Origin: Dunaliella salina
Lineage: Eukaryota > Chlorophyta > Chlorophyceae > Chlamydomonadales > Dunaliellaceae
Length of the DNA: 27,196 nt
Direction: 5' to 3'
Assembly: GCA_002284615.2 (NCBI GenBank)
Contig: MU069451.1
Location: forward strand, 382,979-410,174
In this document: piece by piece, positions 1-10,171 of the stretch
Numbering within the stretch: the stretch's first letter is position 1
Layout of the letters: each line of letters opens with the position of its first letter
The notes under the pieces: generated by a model
Database searches by the model: none
The model's input: the letters and a program-made list of their open reading frames with translations, nothing else
Told to the model about the DNA's origin: nothing
Position numbers and translations under genes: made by a program

Positions 1-52
<52 letters not shown>

Positions 53-69
53 GGCACACACACACACAG
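1..69. repeat. (CA)n microsatellite
   Basis: Dinucleotide CA array with one interruption (GCGG near 51-54). It lies in the intron upstream of the first visible exon of the SRPBCC-like gene and runs off the left edge of the window. Confidence 0.97.
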
Positions 70-114
70 CCAGGAGTGTGTGCCAGCCTGAAACCTCCTC
101 TATTTGCTGCGCAG

Positions 115-3100
115 GAGAAGTTGAGTTTATAGAAGATGGACCAAACAGTACTACTGTGCTGTTTCGGTTTGAGCATCAAATGCCAGTGTTGTTGGTGGAG
201 CTCAAGGTGTGTGCAAGATGTAAGGCAGCGTGCCATCTATCTGGGTGTATATTCATTGTATGAAAAAGGTGCCTGCTCGTTGGGTCTCTGCTTTGTTTTC
301 TGAGCAGCAGGAGGGCAAAAAAAGGTGGTGGACCCCTTGCCAAATTTTTGGGTGTGACCCCTTGCCCACCCACCAACCCCAAACCCCCTTTTCAGTGCCC
401 CGTTCCAAACAATAAGGGTACCAATCTGCTCCTTTCTCACTTCTGCATCCATCTGCATACTAAGCGCAAAAAAAAACATTTTGTGCAGGAGGGTAGAAAA
501 AAAAAAAGGAGTGTACACCATCCCCAAAAACTGGGTGGAACCCCCTGACCACACCCCCCCCCCCTGAAAAACCCCATCCAGTAACCCAACCCGGACAAAA
601 AGGGTGTCAATCTGCTCCTTTTTGAAATAGCTATCAATCTGCATACTTGCCATGCTGGAAAAGTGAGTTGCAGCAGAGTTACGGGACAAAAACTGGGCAG
701 CGGACGCCCTTGCATACCTGCCCTTCCAGGCACCCACAACTACCTTGCAAGTCCATTAACTGCCCTGCTGACTTCACCATGCATAATCACATCATACATT
801 GTCACCATTCTGGAAGTTTGAACTGATTTGCCGCGTGTTCACCTCTACACCCCCTGCCGCCCACACCCTTGAGCGCATGGCACTGACTCCCAGCCATGCA
901 CACAGACCCCCCCTTTTACTCAATTTATCCAAAGAGGGTGCCAATTGACAGTTCTTGAGCTCAGGAATCCAATGGTGCCTTTAGAATTCTGTAGAAGTGG
1001 CCCAGAAAAATTCTGGAGGGGGTGTCCCAAAAACCTGTACCCCCCCCCCTTGACCCCCCCACCCCTCCTCATATCAGGTCCATACATATACCAATCAATA
1101 GCCCTTGATCCCAAGATTCCGAATATATAACTCTTGAGTTGATTGACTGATGACGTCCAAAAGTTATGCTTCTTGGAGGCTCCTGTTTTGTGGCAAAGTT
1201 TTGGGAAAATGGCTGAGCAAAGGACGCTCATGCATGCCTGGCCTTTCAGGCACCCGCAATTGGCTTGCAAGTCCATAAATTGCCCTACTAACTTCACCAT
1301 GCATAAAATATCATACGTTGTCACCGTTGTGAAAGTTTGGATTGGTTTGCCAAGTACTCTCCTCTGCACCCCCTGCTGCCCACAACCTTCCGCGCATAGC
1401 ACCGACCCCCAGCCATGCACACGGACCCCCCCTTAAACGCAAGAGGATGCCATTGGACAGTTCTTAAGCTCATGAACACAATGGAGTATTTAGAATTCTG
1501 TAGAAGCTCGCTCAGAAAGGTTATGGATGGGGATTTCCAAACAGTCGTCCATCTTCCAACCACTCACCACCCCCCACCAACAGCAACTGGACCCATACTC
1601 ATCATGCAAATTGGCAGCCCTCATTGTGAGAATTCCTGGTTTGTGTTTTTTGCAGGATTGACCCTCGGGATCCAAAAGTTGTGCTTTCTGAAGCCTCCTG
1701 CTGGCCGCATCAGTTTGTTTGGTGATGGCATTTCATTTCCTGGCTACACGACCACGTTGGATTTGGCAAACAAGGATTTGACCCCATGCAAAATGGATTC
1801 TAACAGATGTATATGGGTGTTCGATGTCGCCAATCCTTGCAGGTGGGCGTGCTGAACATGCAGACACATTTGAAGGGCATTTTTGCAGAAAATATGGAGG
1901 ACTTCAAGCAGCTTGCTGAGATGCTGGCGCAAGAGCCCGGGAATGCACCCCCTCGCAGGTGGGACTCTACACTTACTGATTGGTATGCAAGGCCGATGTT
2001 GGTTTACAAGGGTTTTCAAGGGGTGGCCTACAGCTAGAAACTCTGGCTGGTCGGCTGCTGGTGAAAGATTCTCAACCAGCATCAAAATTGAAACCAATTC
2101 TTGCAATTTTGAACATTTGTGCTAGTCTAGAATCAGAGAAGCAAAGGCCCATGTTGTGTATGTGATGTTAATTTGAATTGCACACAACCCAACTTACATC
2201 AAATCCAGTACAAATTTTGCATTGGACTGCATTGCAAATCTTGGTTGGGGAGGAATGCGTGCGAATTTCAAACCGGGAGGAATGTTTACAGCGCACCAGT
2301 GCATGAAGATGCAGCTCTTCCTCTTCCCCTGCAAGCTAAGTGGCCACCTGCTCCCTTTCGCTGAAGCTCCCGACTGGTTAAGTACTTTGTGGAACTCGCA
2401 TCCGAAATACAGGAAGTTGTCCTAATTTTTCACTCGAGCCTCCAATCTGACGCACAGGCACCATGTGCACTAAGGGGGCATGCACATATTCAAGAATGCT
2501 TAGGGGATCACCTCTTCCTTTTTCATCATTCCAGGTCACATCCGTCATCCTTCTAGGCCAGCTGAACCTTCCCTGCAAACCAAAGCATGTGCATGGTGAC
2601 CGCCCCGTTTTGTTACGATGCGCCCTAATGCGCACATATGCTGCAGCAAAGTTCGGACCATCTGCGCCCTCACATGTGTTGGTGTGCACAGGACGGCGGA
2701 GACGAGGAAGGCTAGTGGCGCATCTGGTGCCCCACAGGCCATGCCGCCTTCGGATGAGCAGCGGCCCTGGGCACATAAGGCGCAGCATGAGCAGCAGGTG
2801 CAGCACGAGCAGCAGGCGCAGCATGAGCAGCAGGTGCAGCAGCAAGCGCAGCAGCAGGCACAGCATGAGCAGCAGGTCAGCAGCAGCAGCAACAGTGAGG
2901 AGGGCTCAGCGCACCAAGCACAGGGGGCAGGGTCGAGCAGAAGGGGAAGAGCCAGCCCCACACCATCTCCATCTTCTCAGCAGCCGCAGGAGCAGCAGCA
3001 GTACCCCAGCACACAAGAAAGAAATGGGGAGGAGGGGAGTAGACGGAGGGGAAGGCCAAGGAGCCGAAGACCCTCAGCCACACCACCCTCCTTGCAAGGC

Positions 3101-3349
3101 AGCTCTGAGCAGGCCCAAGGGGGAGGAGTGAGTGAGGCAGGTGGCCTAGAGGGTTCTAGTACCAAAGGGGGCAGTGAGGAAGGGTTAGGGGAGAGCATTA
3201 ATGGCGCAGGGGGAGTCAGAAGGAGGTCTAAGAAAACGCCCGCTCGATCTAGCTCACCCTCTGCTGCTGCAGGGCAGCCGATTGATTCACCACCCCCTGC
3301 CTCCTCTAAAAACAAAAGGAAGAGCCGGTCTGCCACCAACTCCCAGTAA
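115..3349 (+). CDS. SRPBCC/START-like (polyketide cyclase/COQ10-type) protein, 3' part, three exons
   Basis: Exons read as 115-206, 1843-1958 and 2692-3349 (TAA stop at 3347-3349). Each internal border is AG or GT (GCGCAG/GAGAAG, CTCAAG/GTGTGT, TTGCAG/GTGGGC, CGCAG/GTGGGA, GCACAG/GACGGC). The phases fit: exon 1 ends on a codon boundary, exon 2 starts on one and ends with two bases, and exon 3 supplies the third. The first exon contains VEFIEDGPNSTTVLFRFEHQ and the second LKGIFAENMEDFKQLAEML. These resemble the last beta-strands and C-terminal helix of SRPBCC proteins (family pattern: ...GPNSTxVxLxxxYExP...VExILxxDLxRFKxYAE), which bind hydrophobic ligands such as lipids or quinones. About 218 further residues are disordered: a QHEQQ repeat encoded by CAG-rich DNA, a Ser run, an AT-hook-like RRRGRPRSRRP near 3040-3075 and basic Lys/Arg/Ser clusters. 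The 5' exons lie outside the window. The family call is by motif memory; the exon structure is firmer than the function. Confidence 0.6.
307..640. repeat. Two diverged tandem units of about 180 bp in intron 1
   Basis: GCAGGAGGG followed by an A-run recurs at 307 and 485. CAATCTGCTCCTTT recurs at 422 and 608. CATCTGCATACT/AATCTGCATACT recurs near 449 and 636. Between these marks both units hold C-rich stretches (CCCCTTGCCC, CCCCCCTGA). The spacing is 178-187 bp. The units lie in the intron 207-1842 of the SRPBCC-like gene. Confidence 0.75.
640..1750. repeat. Two tandem units of about 525 bp in intron 1
   Basis: Landmarks repeat in order about 525 bp apart. They are GGACGC-C/T-C followed by GCATxCCTG (about 696 and 1224), CTTGCAAGTCCAT (about 743 and 1263), CTGACTTCACCATGCATAA-like text (about 768 and 1290), CAGCCATGCACAC (about 892 and 1411), GACAGTTCTT-AGCTCA (about 949 and 1457), TTAGAATTCTGTAGAAG (about 982 and 1490) and TCCAAAAGTT-TGCTT (about 1157 and 1671). 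I estimate about three quarters identity by eye. No protein is conserved between the units, so they look like a non-coding duplication. Confidence 0.8.
2781..2892 (+). repeat. CAG-rich array coding QHEQQ repeats
   Basis: Imperfect repeat of CAGCA(T/C)GAGCAGCAG with interspersed pure CAG runs, inside exon 3 of the SRPBCC-like gene. In frame it gives the heptad-like (A/V)QHEQQ, then Gln and Ser runs. Length polymorphism is likely. Confidence 0.85.
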
Positions 3350-5030
3350 TGAGTTTATGCAATTTTGGGCTTTGAGTTTGTTTCTTCATGAACTGCTGTT
3401 CTGTCCCAGTGTGAGGCTATGTTGCTTGTCGACGGTAGTGCTTGAGCATTGGGGTCTGCTTAGGTGCAGTGCAGTGCATCAACAGACACAGATGACATAT
3501 GAAGGGTTTGAAAATGGTGCAAAAACCTTGCATTGCAAGCTTAACACTTGATGTTGCGTGCATGCTGCCTTGCTTGCATGCCCTGACAAAGCATGTGCCA
3601 CTGGCAAACAGACAGATGGATAGATGATCATCAATTGATCAGGGACTGGTACATCTTTGGGTTGTCTTGACTCTCCTGTCCTGGAGGAGTACCTCTGAAC
3701 GTACAGTTCTGTACAGTGTTTTTTCCTGGCGCAAGCAATGATGATTCCTGCCTGCACGAGGCTTCGTGAGGGGAGCTGAACTCCCAGACAACTACATCTG
3801 CTCTGTTGCTTGCCAAGTCGGTTAAGAAAGAAAGCTTAAGGAAGGAGGGAAAGGGCGAACCTGTACCTGCCTTCCAGAGCAGGTTGCCTGAAGAAAAAGG
3901 TGCCCTGTAGTCAGGGAGAAAGGAAAGGGTTACACGTAGTGGTACCTGCATGGGGGGCAGCTTGGCTGAAGCAATAAAAAGTGCCTGTGACAAGACCATT
4001 CCAATCTGGAAAGTGCTATGAACAATAATAAAAACTGGTTTGCCGGCTCCTTACAAGGCTGCAAGGAATAGAAGGCCTCCAGTCAAACTGAGTGACTGCT
4101 AGCCTGAACATAAAAAAGGAGCTCCCGGAGAAAAGGATCAAGTTTGTTGGTTCTGTAATTGGAAATGGTGACCATCACCTAGAAAGGTGTCATTTTATCA
4201 AATTAGAACTAAGAAGCAGTGGACGTACTTGTGACCAGATGGAATTATCCCTGACTGCCGTTATAAGCGCACTCTATGGAGCCGGCACAAGAATGTTTTA
4301 ACCCGACCGAATTGGGCCATCAAGCTTTCAGGTAATAAGTCACTGTGAGTGACTCAATTAACATTACGAAATCAGTACATTAATGTATGGTACCCATCCA
4401 AAATAGACCATCGGGATTTCAGGATTTGGGACAAGGAATCGCTTTGTGATGAAGTCGATACCGAGAATATGAAATCAGAATGACAATGCATGTTTTTTGG
4501 ACCATGGTTGTTGCAGGTTGTTGGAACCTGCCAGGTTTAGGGTTTGGGGTCGGTAGGTACTAATGTGAACTCCTGACAAATTCTACTCTTTCCACAAACA
4601 TCCCTACTATCTATTAGACCAGTGGACCCCGCAGAAGTGTGGACTAGTTGTTTTGATTCAAGAAACAAAACACACCATGCAACTGGACATGGTGCGATGT
4701 GGATGGCATGATGAGATGCAGATGCAGAGGTATGAAGCCATCAAAGAGAAAGGATGGAGGAGAGAGGGACAGCTCCAGAAAACAACGAAGCAAATTTTCG
4801 GCTAAAATTGCAAACTTTAGGGTGGGTGCATTTCAATATAACATACTATTCATCTTGCACGTCATCCTGGGCATCACAAAGATCACATGTTGGATGAATA
4901 TTGTCATTCGAAGGCTTGTGACCCTCAAAGTGTGGGCGCGAAGCAGAAATCGGGCCACACTGCAGAAAATGTGTTTGGGTAAGTCCAAACCATGTGTGAG
5001 CTGCCAGGAGTAAAGCTGGTGCAGGAATGG
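3350..5030. other. No gene recognised
   Basis: 3' flank of the SRPBCC-like gene followed by ordinary unique-looking sequence. Short open frames exist on both strands (for example 4092-4301 plus and 3631-3999 minus), but they show no family motif and no supporting splice pattern. A telomere-like GGTTTAGGGTTTGGGG lies at 4534-4549. Confidence 0.5.
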
Positions 5031-5039
5031 TCCTGGAAG

Positions 5040-5100
5040 TTGGCGCAGTGGAGAAGGTGCTCAGAGGTTGAGTGATCTCAGTTTAGATCTGCAGAACTGT
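5040..5100 (+). other. tRNA-like / possible SINE head
   Basis: TGGCGCAGTGG near 5041-5051 fits the tRNA A-box consensus TRGCNNAGYGG. About 45 bases on, AGTTTAGATCT is a weak match to the B-box GGTTCGANNCC. No convincing cloverleaf can be closed by eye. A LINE-type 3' tail follows at 5290-5392, as expected of a SINE that borrows its partner LINE's tail. Speculative. Confidence 0.25.
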
Positions 5101-5289
5101 GCGCTCACCTCCTGGCTACAGCTGGCCCCTGTGCAAGAGGGAAGCCCTTGCTAAATGTTGGATAGCTTTCTCCGAGGCCAAGTGGTGGGTCTCAAGTTTG
5201 CCGGACTGAGCCGCTTGACGGCAGTATCTAGGATGTCCGAGGTGGAGGCCAACTCGCTGGAGTGGACTTCTGCGCTTTTTTTCTTTTGG

Positions 5290-5392
5290 TCTGGTGGGAC
5301 TCACTGTCAGATTCAGCTCTGATTGATGGGTCTTTCCTTAATGCACGCTGGCAGTGCCCATCTTAGACTTCTTTCTTTCTTTCTTTCTTTCT
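5290..5392 (+). mobile_element. LINE 3' end, subfamily A, sense copy with (TTTC)n tail
   Basis: The order is GGTGGGACTCACTGT, GATTCAGCTCTGATTGATGGG, then TCTTTCCTTAATGCACGCTGG, matching the 3' ends at 12330-12540 and 17757-18250. It ends in a tetranucleotide TTTC tail at about 5371-5392. Only the 3' terminus is present. Confidence 0.75.
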
Positions 5393-5732
5393 TGGGTAAG
5401 TCCAGATAGATTTTGGGCAGAGTGCAAGGAGCATATGTCATATGTGCATTTTCAGTTGGAAGGGCACACCAGTGATGATACGTAAATATTTTGCTGTTGA
5501 TATCACGTGGGTGATGGTTGGGAAATTGTCTCCAGTATGCTACATGTCATGTCCTGAGACCAACAACAAGCTGGCTCAAATCCATAGAATTGCCTGTGCG
5601 GATTTGCTGTTGAAAAGCTTGGAGTAGGAGTCCTATTAAAAAACTTGGAGTAGTAGTCCTCTGACCCTTACACCTATGGCACCCACCATGACCAAGTCCT
5701 GAATTGCCAGGGGGACTGGTTTCGCGACTACA
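5393..5732. other. No gene recognised; short direct repeat
   Basis: An open frame at 5442-5627 on the plus strand has no recognisable motif. A 23-27 bp direct repeat, built on CTTGGAGTAGGAGTCCT then CTTGGAGTAGTAGTCCT, lies at about 5618-5662. Confidence 0.45.
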
Positions 5733-5759
5733 AGTGAAAGATAGTTAGTATCTTTCACT
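5733..5759. repeat. Perfect 11-bp-stem hairpin
   Basis: AGTGAAAGATA (5733-5743) pairs exactly with TATCTTTCACT (5749-5759) across the loop GTTAG. It lies just upstream of the proline-rich LINE ORF1-like segment. Confidence 0.85.
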
Positions 5760-6560
5760 CCGGCGCAAACCCTTCTTCCACAATCATCCTAACATTGTCA
5801 CTCTTCCCTCCTTCGACATCGGCATGGCCCCCAACCTCCAAACTCCGCCCTTTCCCACTAACACAGCCTTCACACCCATGGAGACAGATAGACAGCCCGC
5901 CTACTTCCTCAGACTTTGGGTCAAAGCAGCCCTCCTGCTCCCTGCACTTCGCTGCCCCCCCACGCCCTCCTCATTCAGAGCCTTCTGCTCAACCTCCTCC
6001 ATCACTGCCTTCCAACGCCAAACAGCCCTCCGCACCCCTCTCGCACTGAAAAGAAAAAGAAAAGTCTACGCAAGCCACAGGCCGCGTGCATTAAGGGAAG
6101 GCATTGCCGCACCGACTCCTCAAATTTTCCACACACCCTCCCTCCAGGACCTCCCTAACTTCCAGTACCCTGCCCACCCCCAGTATCCTGCTTATCCCCA
6201 GCACAAACCTCCCCCCCAGCAACCCACTGACCTATAGCAACCTGCTGCTTCCCCCCCCGCACCTAGCTCATCCCCCCGCACCTGGCTCACCCCAAGCGCC
6301 CCGCCCACCACCAGATTCTGCTCAACCTCTGCACCCTGCTCAACCCCAGCAGACTCTTGACGACTAAGCTTCCATGCAAAAGGACATCTACAACAAAGCA
6401 CTCAAAAGGGAGGCAACAGTTGTAAAAACCTGATTTGGGAAATGAAGCCGATGCCAATGCACGTCCGCTGCTGCTGAGGCGTGCGTGGCGCAGGCTGGCA
6501 ACACTGAAGTTAATTCTTGGAATCCAGATTTTGGGCCTTGCTGATACACTGACAGAATAA
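5760..6560 (+). mobile_element. Proline-rich LINE ORF1-like remnant
   Basis: C-rich plus strand with a long run of Pro/Ser/Thr/His codons, broken by stops and frame changes. One open stretch starts near 5824 and another ends near 6367 with PLHPAQPQQTLDD. Just beyond, MQKDIYNKALKREATVVK can be read before decay. The style matches the proline-rich linker of algal LINE ORF1 proteins. No zinc knuckle or other domain is identifiable. A 53-bp LINE tail is inserted within it (6048-6100). The assignment to the same LINE family is inference. Confidence 0.4.
6048..6100 (-). mobile_element. LINE 3' end, subfamily A, minus-strand copy
   Basis: On the plus strand, GAAAAGAAAAAGAAAAGTC is followed by TACGCAAGCCACAGGCCGCG and TGCATTAAGGGAAG, the complement of the A-type 3' end: CTTCCCTTAATGCACGC, a hairpin with stem CGC-GGCC/GGCTTGCG, then a TTTTC tail. 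It is severely 5' truncated. Confidence 0.8.
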
Positions 6561-7435
6561 GCTGACACTCTCCAGAGCCTTTTTGCACTGCTGACTGAGG
6601 CGAAGGGAGATAGAGAGAGATGGTCAAGTTCCTTACAAGATCACAGAGAGACAGTAATTCTCCAGAAATAACCAAAATAGCACGTGAGTAATTGTATCAT
6701 GGGTGGTACCCAAATAATTTGCTCACCTAAGAAACTAGTCTGCTTCAAGCAATTTATACTCATATCAGGACCATGTCTTCAATATCAACCACAAACTGGA
6801 ATCTCAATGTATCTCGGCCACACACACAAGAGCAAACCCAGGAAATGTCTGTTGATGTGGTTCAGGACAGAGGACCTTCTTGTAGGTCACACGTGTGTCA
6901 CAGTCAGCACGTTTGTATCGTTTCTCAGCACACAACAATCATATTATTTGGGTATCGTTTGTCCAGAAAATAGCAAGCAAGCAACATGACTCTTCACGTA
7001 GCTGGCTTGGACTGCGGTGTCAGCTTGGAAGGGTTGGCATTCCTATCCTTCACCAACCATCAACGTAGCCCAACTCAGAGACGCACTAAGCTGAATGGCG
7101 CAGGTAGGGCTGGTGCCTCGTGTCTCACCTATCTCTAGCTAAGGTGAAGTCCATACCTGCATGCAACTGCATAAGCACTTGCTGCAAACAACGGCTTAGT
7201 TGGTCTTACTTTCCTCAATAACATGAGGTGCAACAACATTCAAAGGTCTCCTGTCTCAAATGCAAACTGCCCAAGGCATTCTCAAGAGTAATCAAGTCTG
7301 CATATCTGTGCATTGCTTTGTCCTTCATGTATGCAATATTTAGACATGGCCTCTTCAATATGCAAAGGGTATCAGTTAACCCTGGGGTCTGTGCATGCAT
7401 ATCTGCTCAAGCAAGTCCTCATACACGGCGCTGTT
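6561..7435. other. No gene recognised
   Basis: Only short open frames on both strands (for example 6684-6989 plus). No splice-compatible exon series, LINE 3' end or microsatellite is seen. Confidence 0.4.
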
Positions 7436-8670
7436 GTTTCTCAATTATGGTTGTTACAACAGCAAGGTCCACCTTCACCACCCACCCCTTCCCGTACATC
7501 CGCATCCTGTCTTCACGCCCAGCAAGACGTGAACCCAACTCGCGCTTTGTCAGAGCTCACAAGGCTGACCCTGATGCCGCTGCCATGTTCAAGCAAGTTG
7601 GCAATCACCTTCCGCCACCTCCTGGAGAATGGTCCGTTCACTCTCAACCTCCGCCATGTCGGCTCCTACCCCTCAGCCCTGCAATCTGGCCCTCTCTACA
7701 TCATCATTGGTCACCCTGTCAACTTAATCCTCATGCCTCAGACTGCCACAGCCGTCATCAAGGCTATCGGCACTTAGGCCACCAACAACACCATCATCTC
7801 ACCAGCACTTTGCCCTCACGTCTCCGCTTCAGCCCCTCAGCGGAAAAATCAGCTCCTCCTTGCCAATGTCACCATGCCATCGCCATTCCTATCACACCCC
7901 ACAATTCACCACATAACTCATACGTGTCCCTTGATCCAGCCCTTTCACTCTCCACCTTCACCTCCGTCAGTGTTTTGCGTGCGGCAACCTACGCCTACAG
8001 GAGCATCACCCGCAGCACGCTGTTCCTTTACTGCGGCGATATTAGAAACCTTGGGTTGTTTATCACCACCACCATGTTCTATAGCATCCGGGTCCCTGAT
8101 CCTCAAGGGGAGCTCAATTGCTGAGTAAGCACTTCCATCCTTCTGGTTTCCCCACCCCTCCCTTACTCCAACTTCCCCCCCAACATCTAACCCTCCTCAA
8201 CTTCAAGAACCACAACATCATTAGGTTTAAGGACATCCTCGGCCCTGGCTGCACCGTTTGCAGCGCTGCTGCCCTTGCTGCTCCTGCCACTGAGTACACG
8301 CCTGGCAAGCATACCAGCAAAACAACACGCCAGCTCTTTCGGGAGTTTGCAGACCTCGAGAGCAGGTTGGAACAACCCTCCCCCAAATTTACTGACCGCT
8401 TAGCCCCCCCTCATGAAGCACCCTCTCACGTCCAAGCCTCAATTACCTCCCCCTCAGCGCTGCACAGACAGACGCCACAGTCACTCTGCAGGAGGTGCTG
8501 CTTCAGGCTGTGACAAACACCATGGACACGGCTCCCACCTCTGCAAACAACGACCCCCATTTCCAAGCCATGCGTCTTCAAGACGCTGACAGGCTTTTTG
8601 CTGAAATGGAGTCTGATGAACAGCAAATGACACCATCCAAATACAAGGTAATGAGCCTATCAAACGCGTG
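7436..8670 (+). mobile_element. LINE ORF1-like coding remnant, frame-broken
   Basis: Coding-like text moves between plus frames. One stretch is 7228-8124, with FVRAHKADPDAAAMFKQVG near 7540-7600. A second frame at 7577-7777 reads ITFRHLLENGPFTLNLRHVG and SGPLYIIIGHPVN. Near 7990-8090 comes RSTLFLYCGDIRNLGLF. At 8205-8460 comes FKDILGPGCTVCSAAALA and KTTRQLFREFADLESRLEQP. At 8470-8660 comes QEVLLQAVTNTMDTAPTSAN and DADRLFAEMESDEQQ. The pieces look like one protein with several frameshifts and stops. It precedes an ORF2-like remnant on the same strand, as ORF1 would. No defined domain was recognised, so a decayed host gene is the alternative. Confidence 0.4.
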
Positions 8671-9400
8671 AAACTTGTTTCCTATAACTATCTCCCGTGC
8701 AGGTACCACAGCACACATCATGACCTTGCTCCGCTTACCTTTCACTTTCCACTGGAGTGCTCCTGCCTCCTCCACCTAAATGTATGCCTATCTGCCATCT
8801 TCTTGCCACTGCTTGACATTGCCTGCTCCTGCCTGCCCGCTTATGCTTGGCCCAACAACCCTCATACAATCACAAGTGTACCATCCACCACTCAAACCCT
8901 CCACGCACAGGCGTCTACAAGTGAAGCACACGAGAGCACGAGGATTAGGCCGACAAACCTGTGCTCATTTGGCCAGCCGAAACTATGCATGACTCGCCAT
9001 GCTATCTTATTTTTCAAATTGTATGATCACCACCTCGTGTGGTAGCATTCCTGCTCTGCTTAAGATCGTAAGTCAACAGTGGTAGCTTAGACAACAAAAG
9101 GCTGGAAATGCCTACCCATTTCCAAAATATTAAACTAAACCACTGCCATGTGGCTCCCGCCTCCAGAGTTTTTGCTTAATCTTTCTATTCATCAGCAATT
9201 TACTAAGCCCTCTTGGAAGCTGCTCACATAGCTGATGGAAAGCCTAATACGCTTTCCATAAGTTCTTGACTAGAGACCTTACACAACTTCCTACTTGTAT
9301 TCTTCCTTTTGTCTGTGAATTTTGTTGCCTCGCTTTCTAAATAACCCCCGAACATGAAATGGCAAGCAACCACAGAACACCTGTGCCAACAAGCAAAAAC
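8671..9400. other. No gene recognised
   Basis: AT-richer sequence downstream of the ORF1-like segment. It contains short open frames only and no LINE tail or simple repeat. It may be the spacer between ORF1 and ORF2 of the same decayed element. Confidence 0.35.
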
Positions 9401-9459
9401 ACGTGAATAAAGAATTGCAAACCACTCTAACTCAAAGCTCTTTTAAAAACACCTTCAGG

Positions 9460-10140
9460 TACCATGGAAAAGTTGCAGATCAACCTAACTCCAGACCAAC
9501 AGGTAGCCACCTCAAATGCAAAAAAAATAGGACTGCAAACCCAAAAAAAACTTTTGTGAACAATAAGCTGCAATTGGCCATTAATAACAATGATGCCAAT
9601 GATGATGTTTAACGTTGGATACATTGTCAAACTGAAAGCATCCGGAAGGAATTCAGGGATGATCTTCTCTTTGTCTGGGTAGAAAAAAGTTTGCATCTGC
9701 GCCGCACCTTCCTATCTGTGATATCACAATACTGACGACAGAATTGCTGTCCTTGAACAAGCAGCCCTTTAGCATTCTTGCACAGCCTTTTTTTGGCCAA
9801 AACCATAGGCACAACTTTGCCACCACCAAACATAACAACACTAATAAACTGTTAGAATCTGAGCTTCGCAGCACCAGAAAAATGTATGGTGACGCATGCA
9901 GTCAAAATCAAGGAGTTATGGCCCTCAACTTCAGGATCCTCAAACTTAAAAACAACCAGGATATGGACACACAAATTACTCCACCCTTATACATGGAAGA
10001 TCAAGAAAAGGGCTTCTGCCTGGCCCATGCATTTAACTTGGCTATAGGACTCCCTTTTTTATTTGGTAATCAAAAGGAAAGAAAAGAAAAGAAAGGAAAG
10101 GAAAGAAAAGAAAAGAAAGGAAAAGAAAAGAAAAGAAAGG

Positions 10141-10171
<31 letters not shown>

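Noticed and set aside
237..739. Open frames on the minus strand over the C-rich tandem repeats
   Set aside because: Low-complexity Gly/Phe/Trp text from homopolymer-rich DNA within an intron. No conserved motif.
2545..2961. Cys-rich minus-strand frame opposite the CAG array
   Set aside because: It is the complement of the CAG repeat. The plus-strand exon has matching splice phase on its side.
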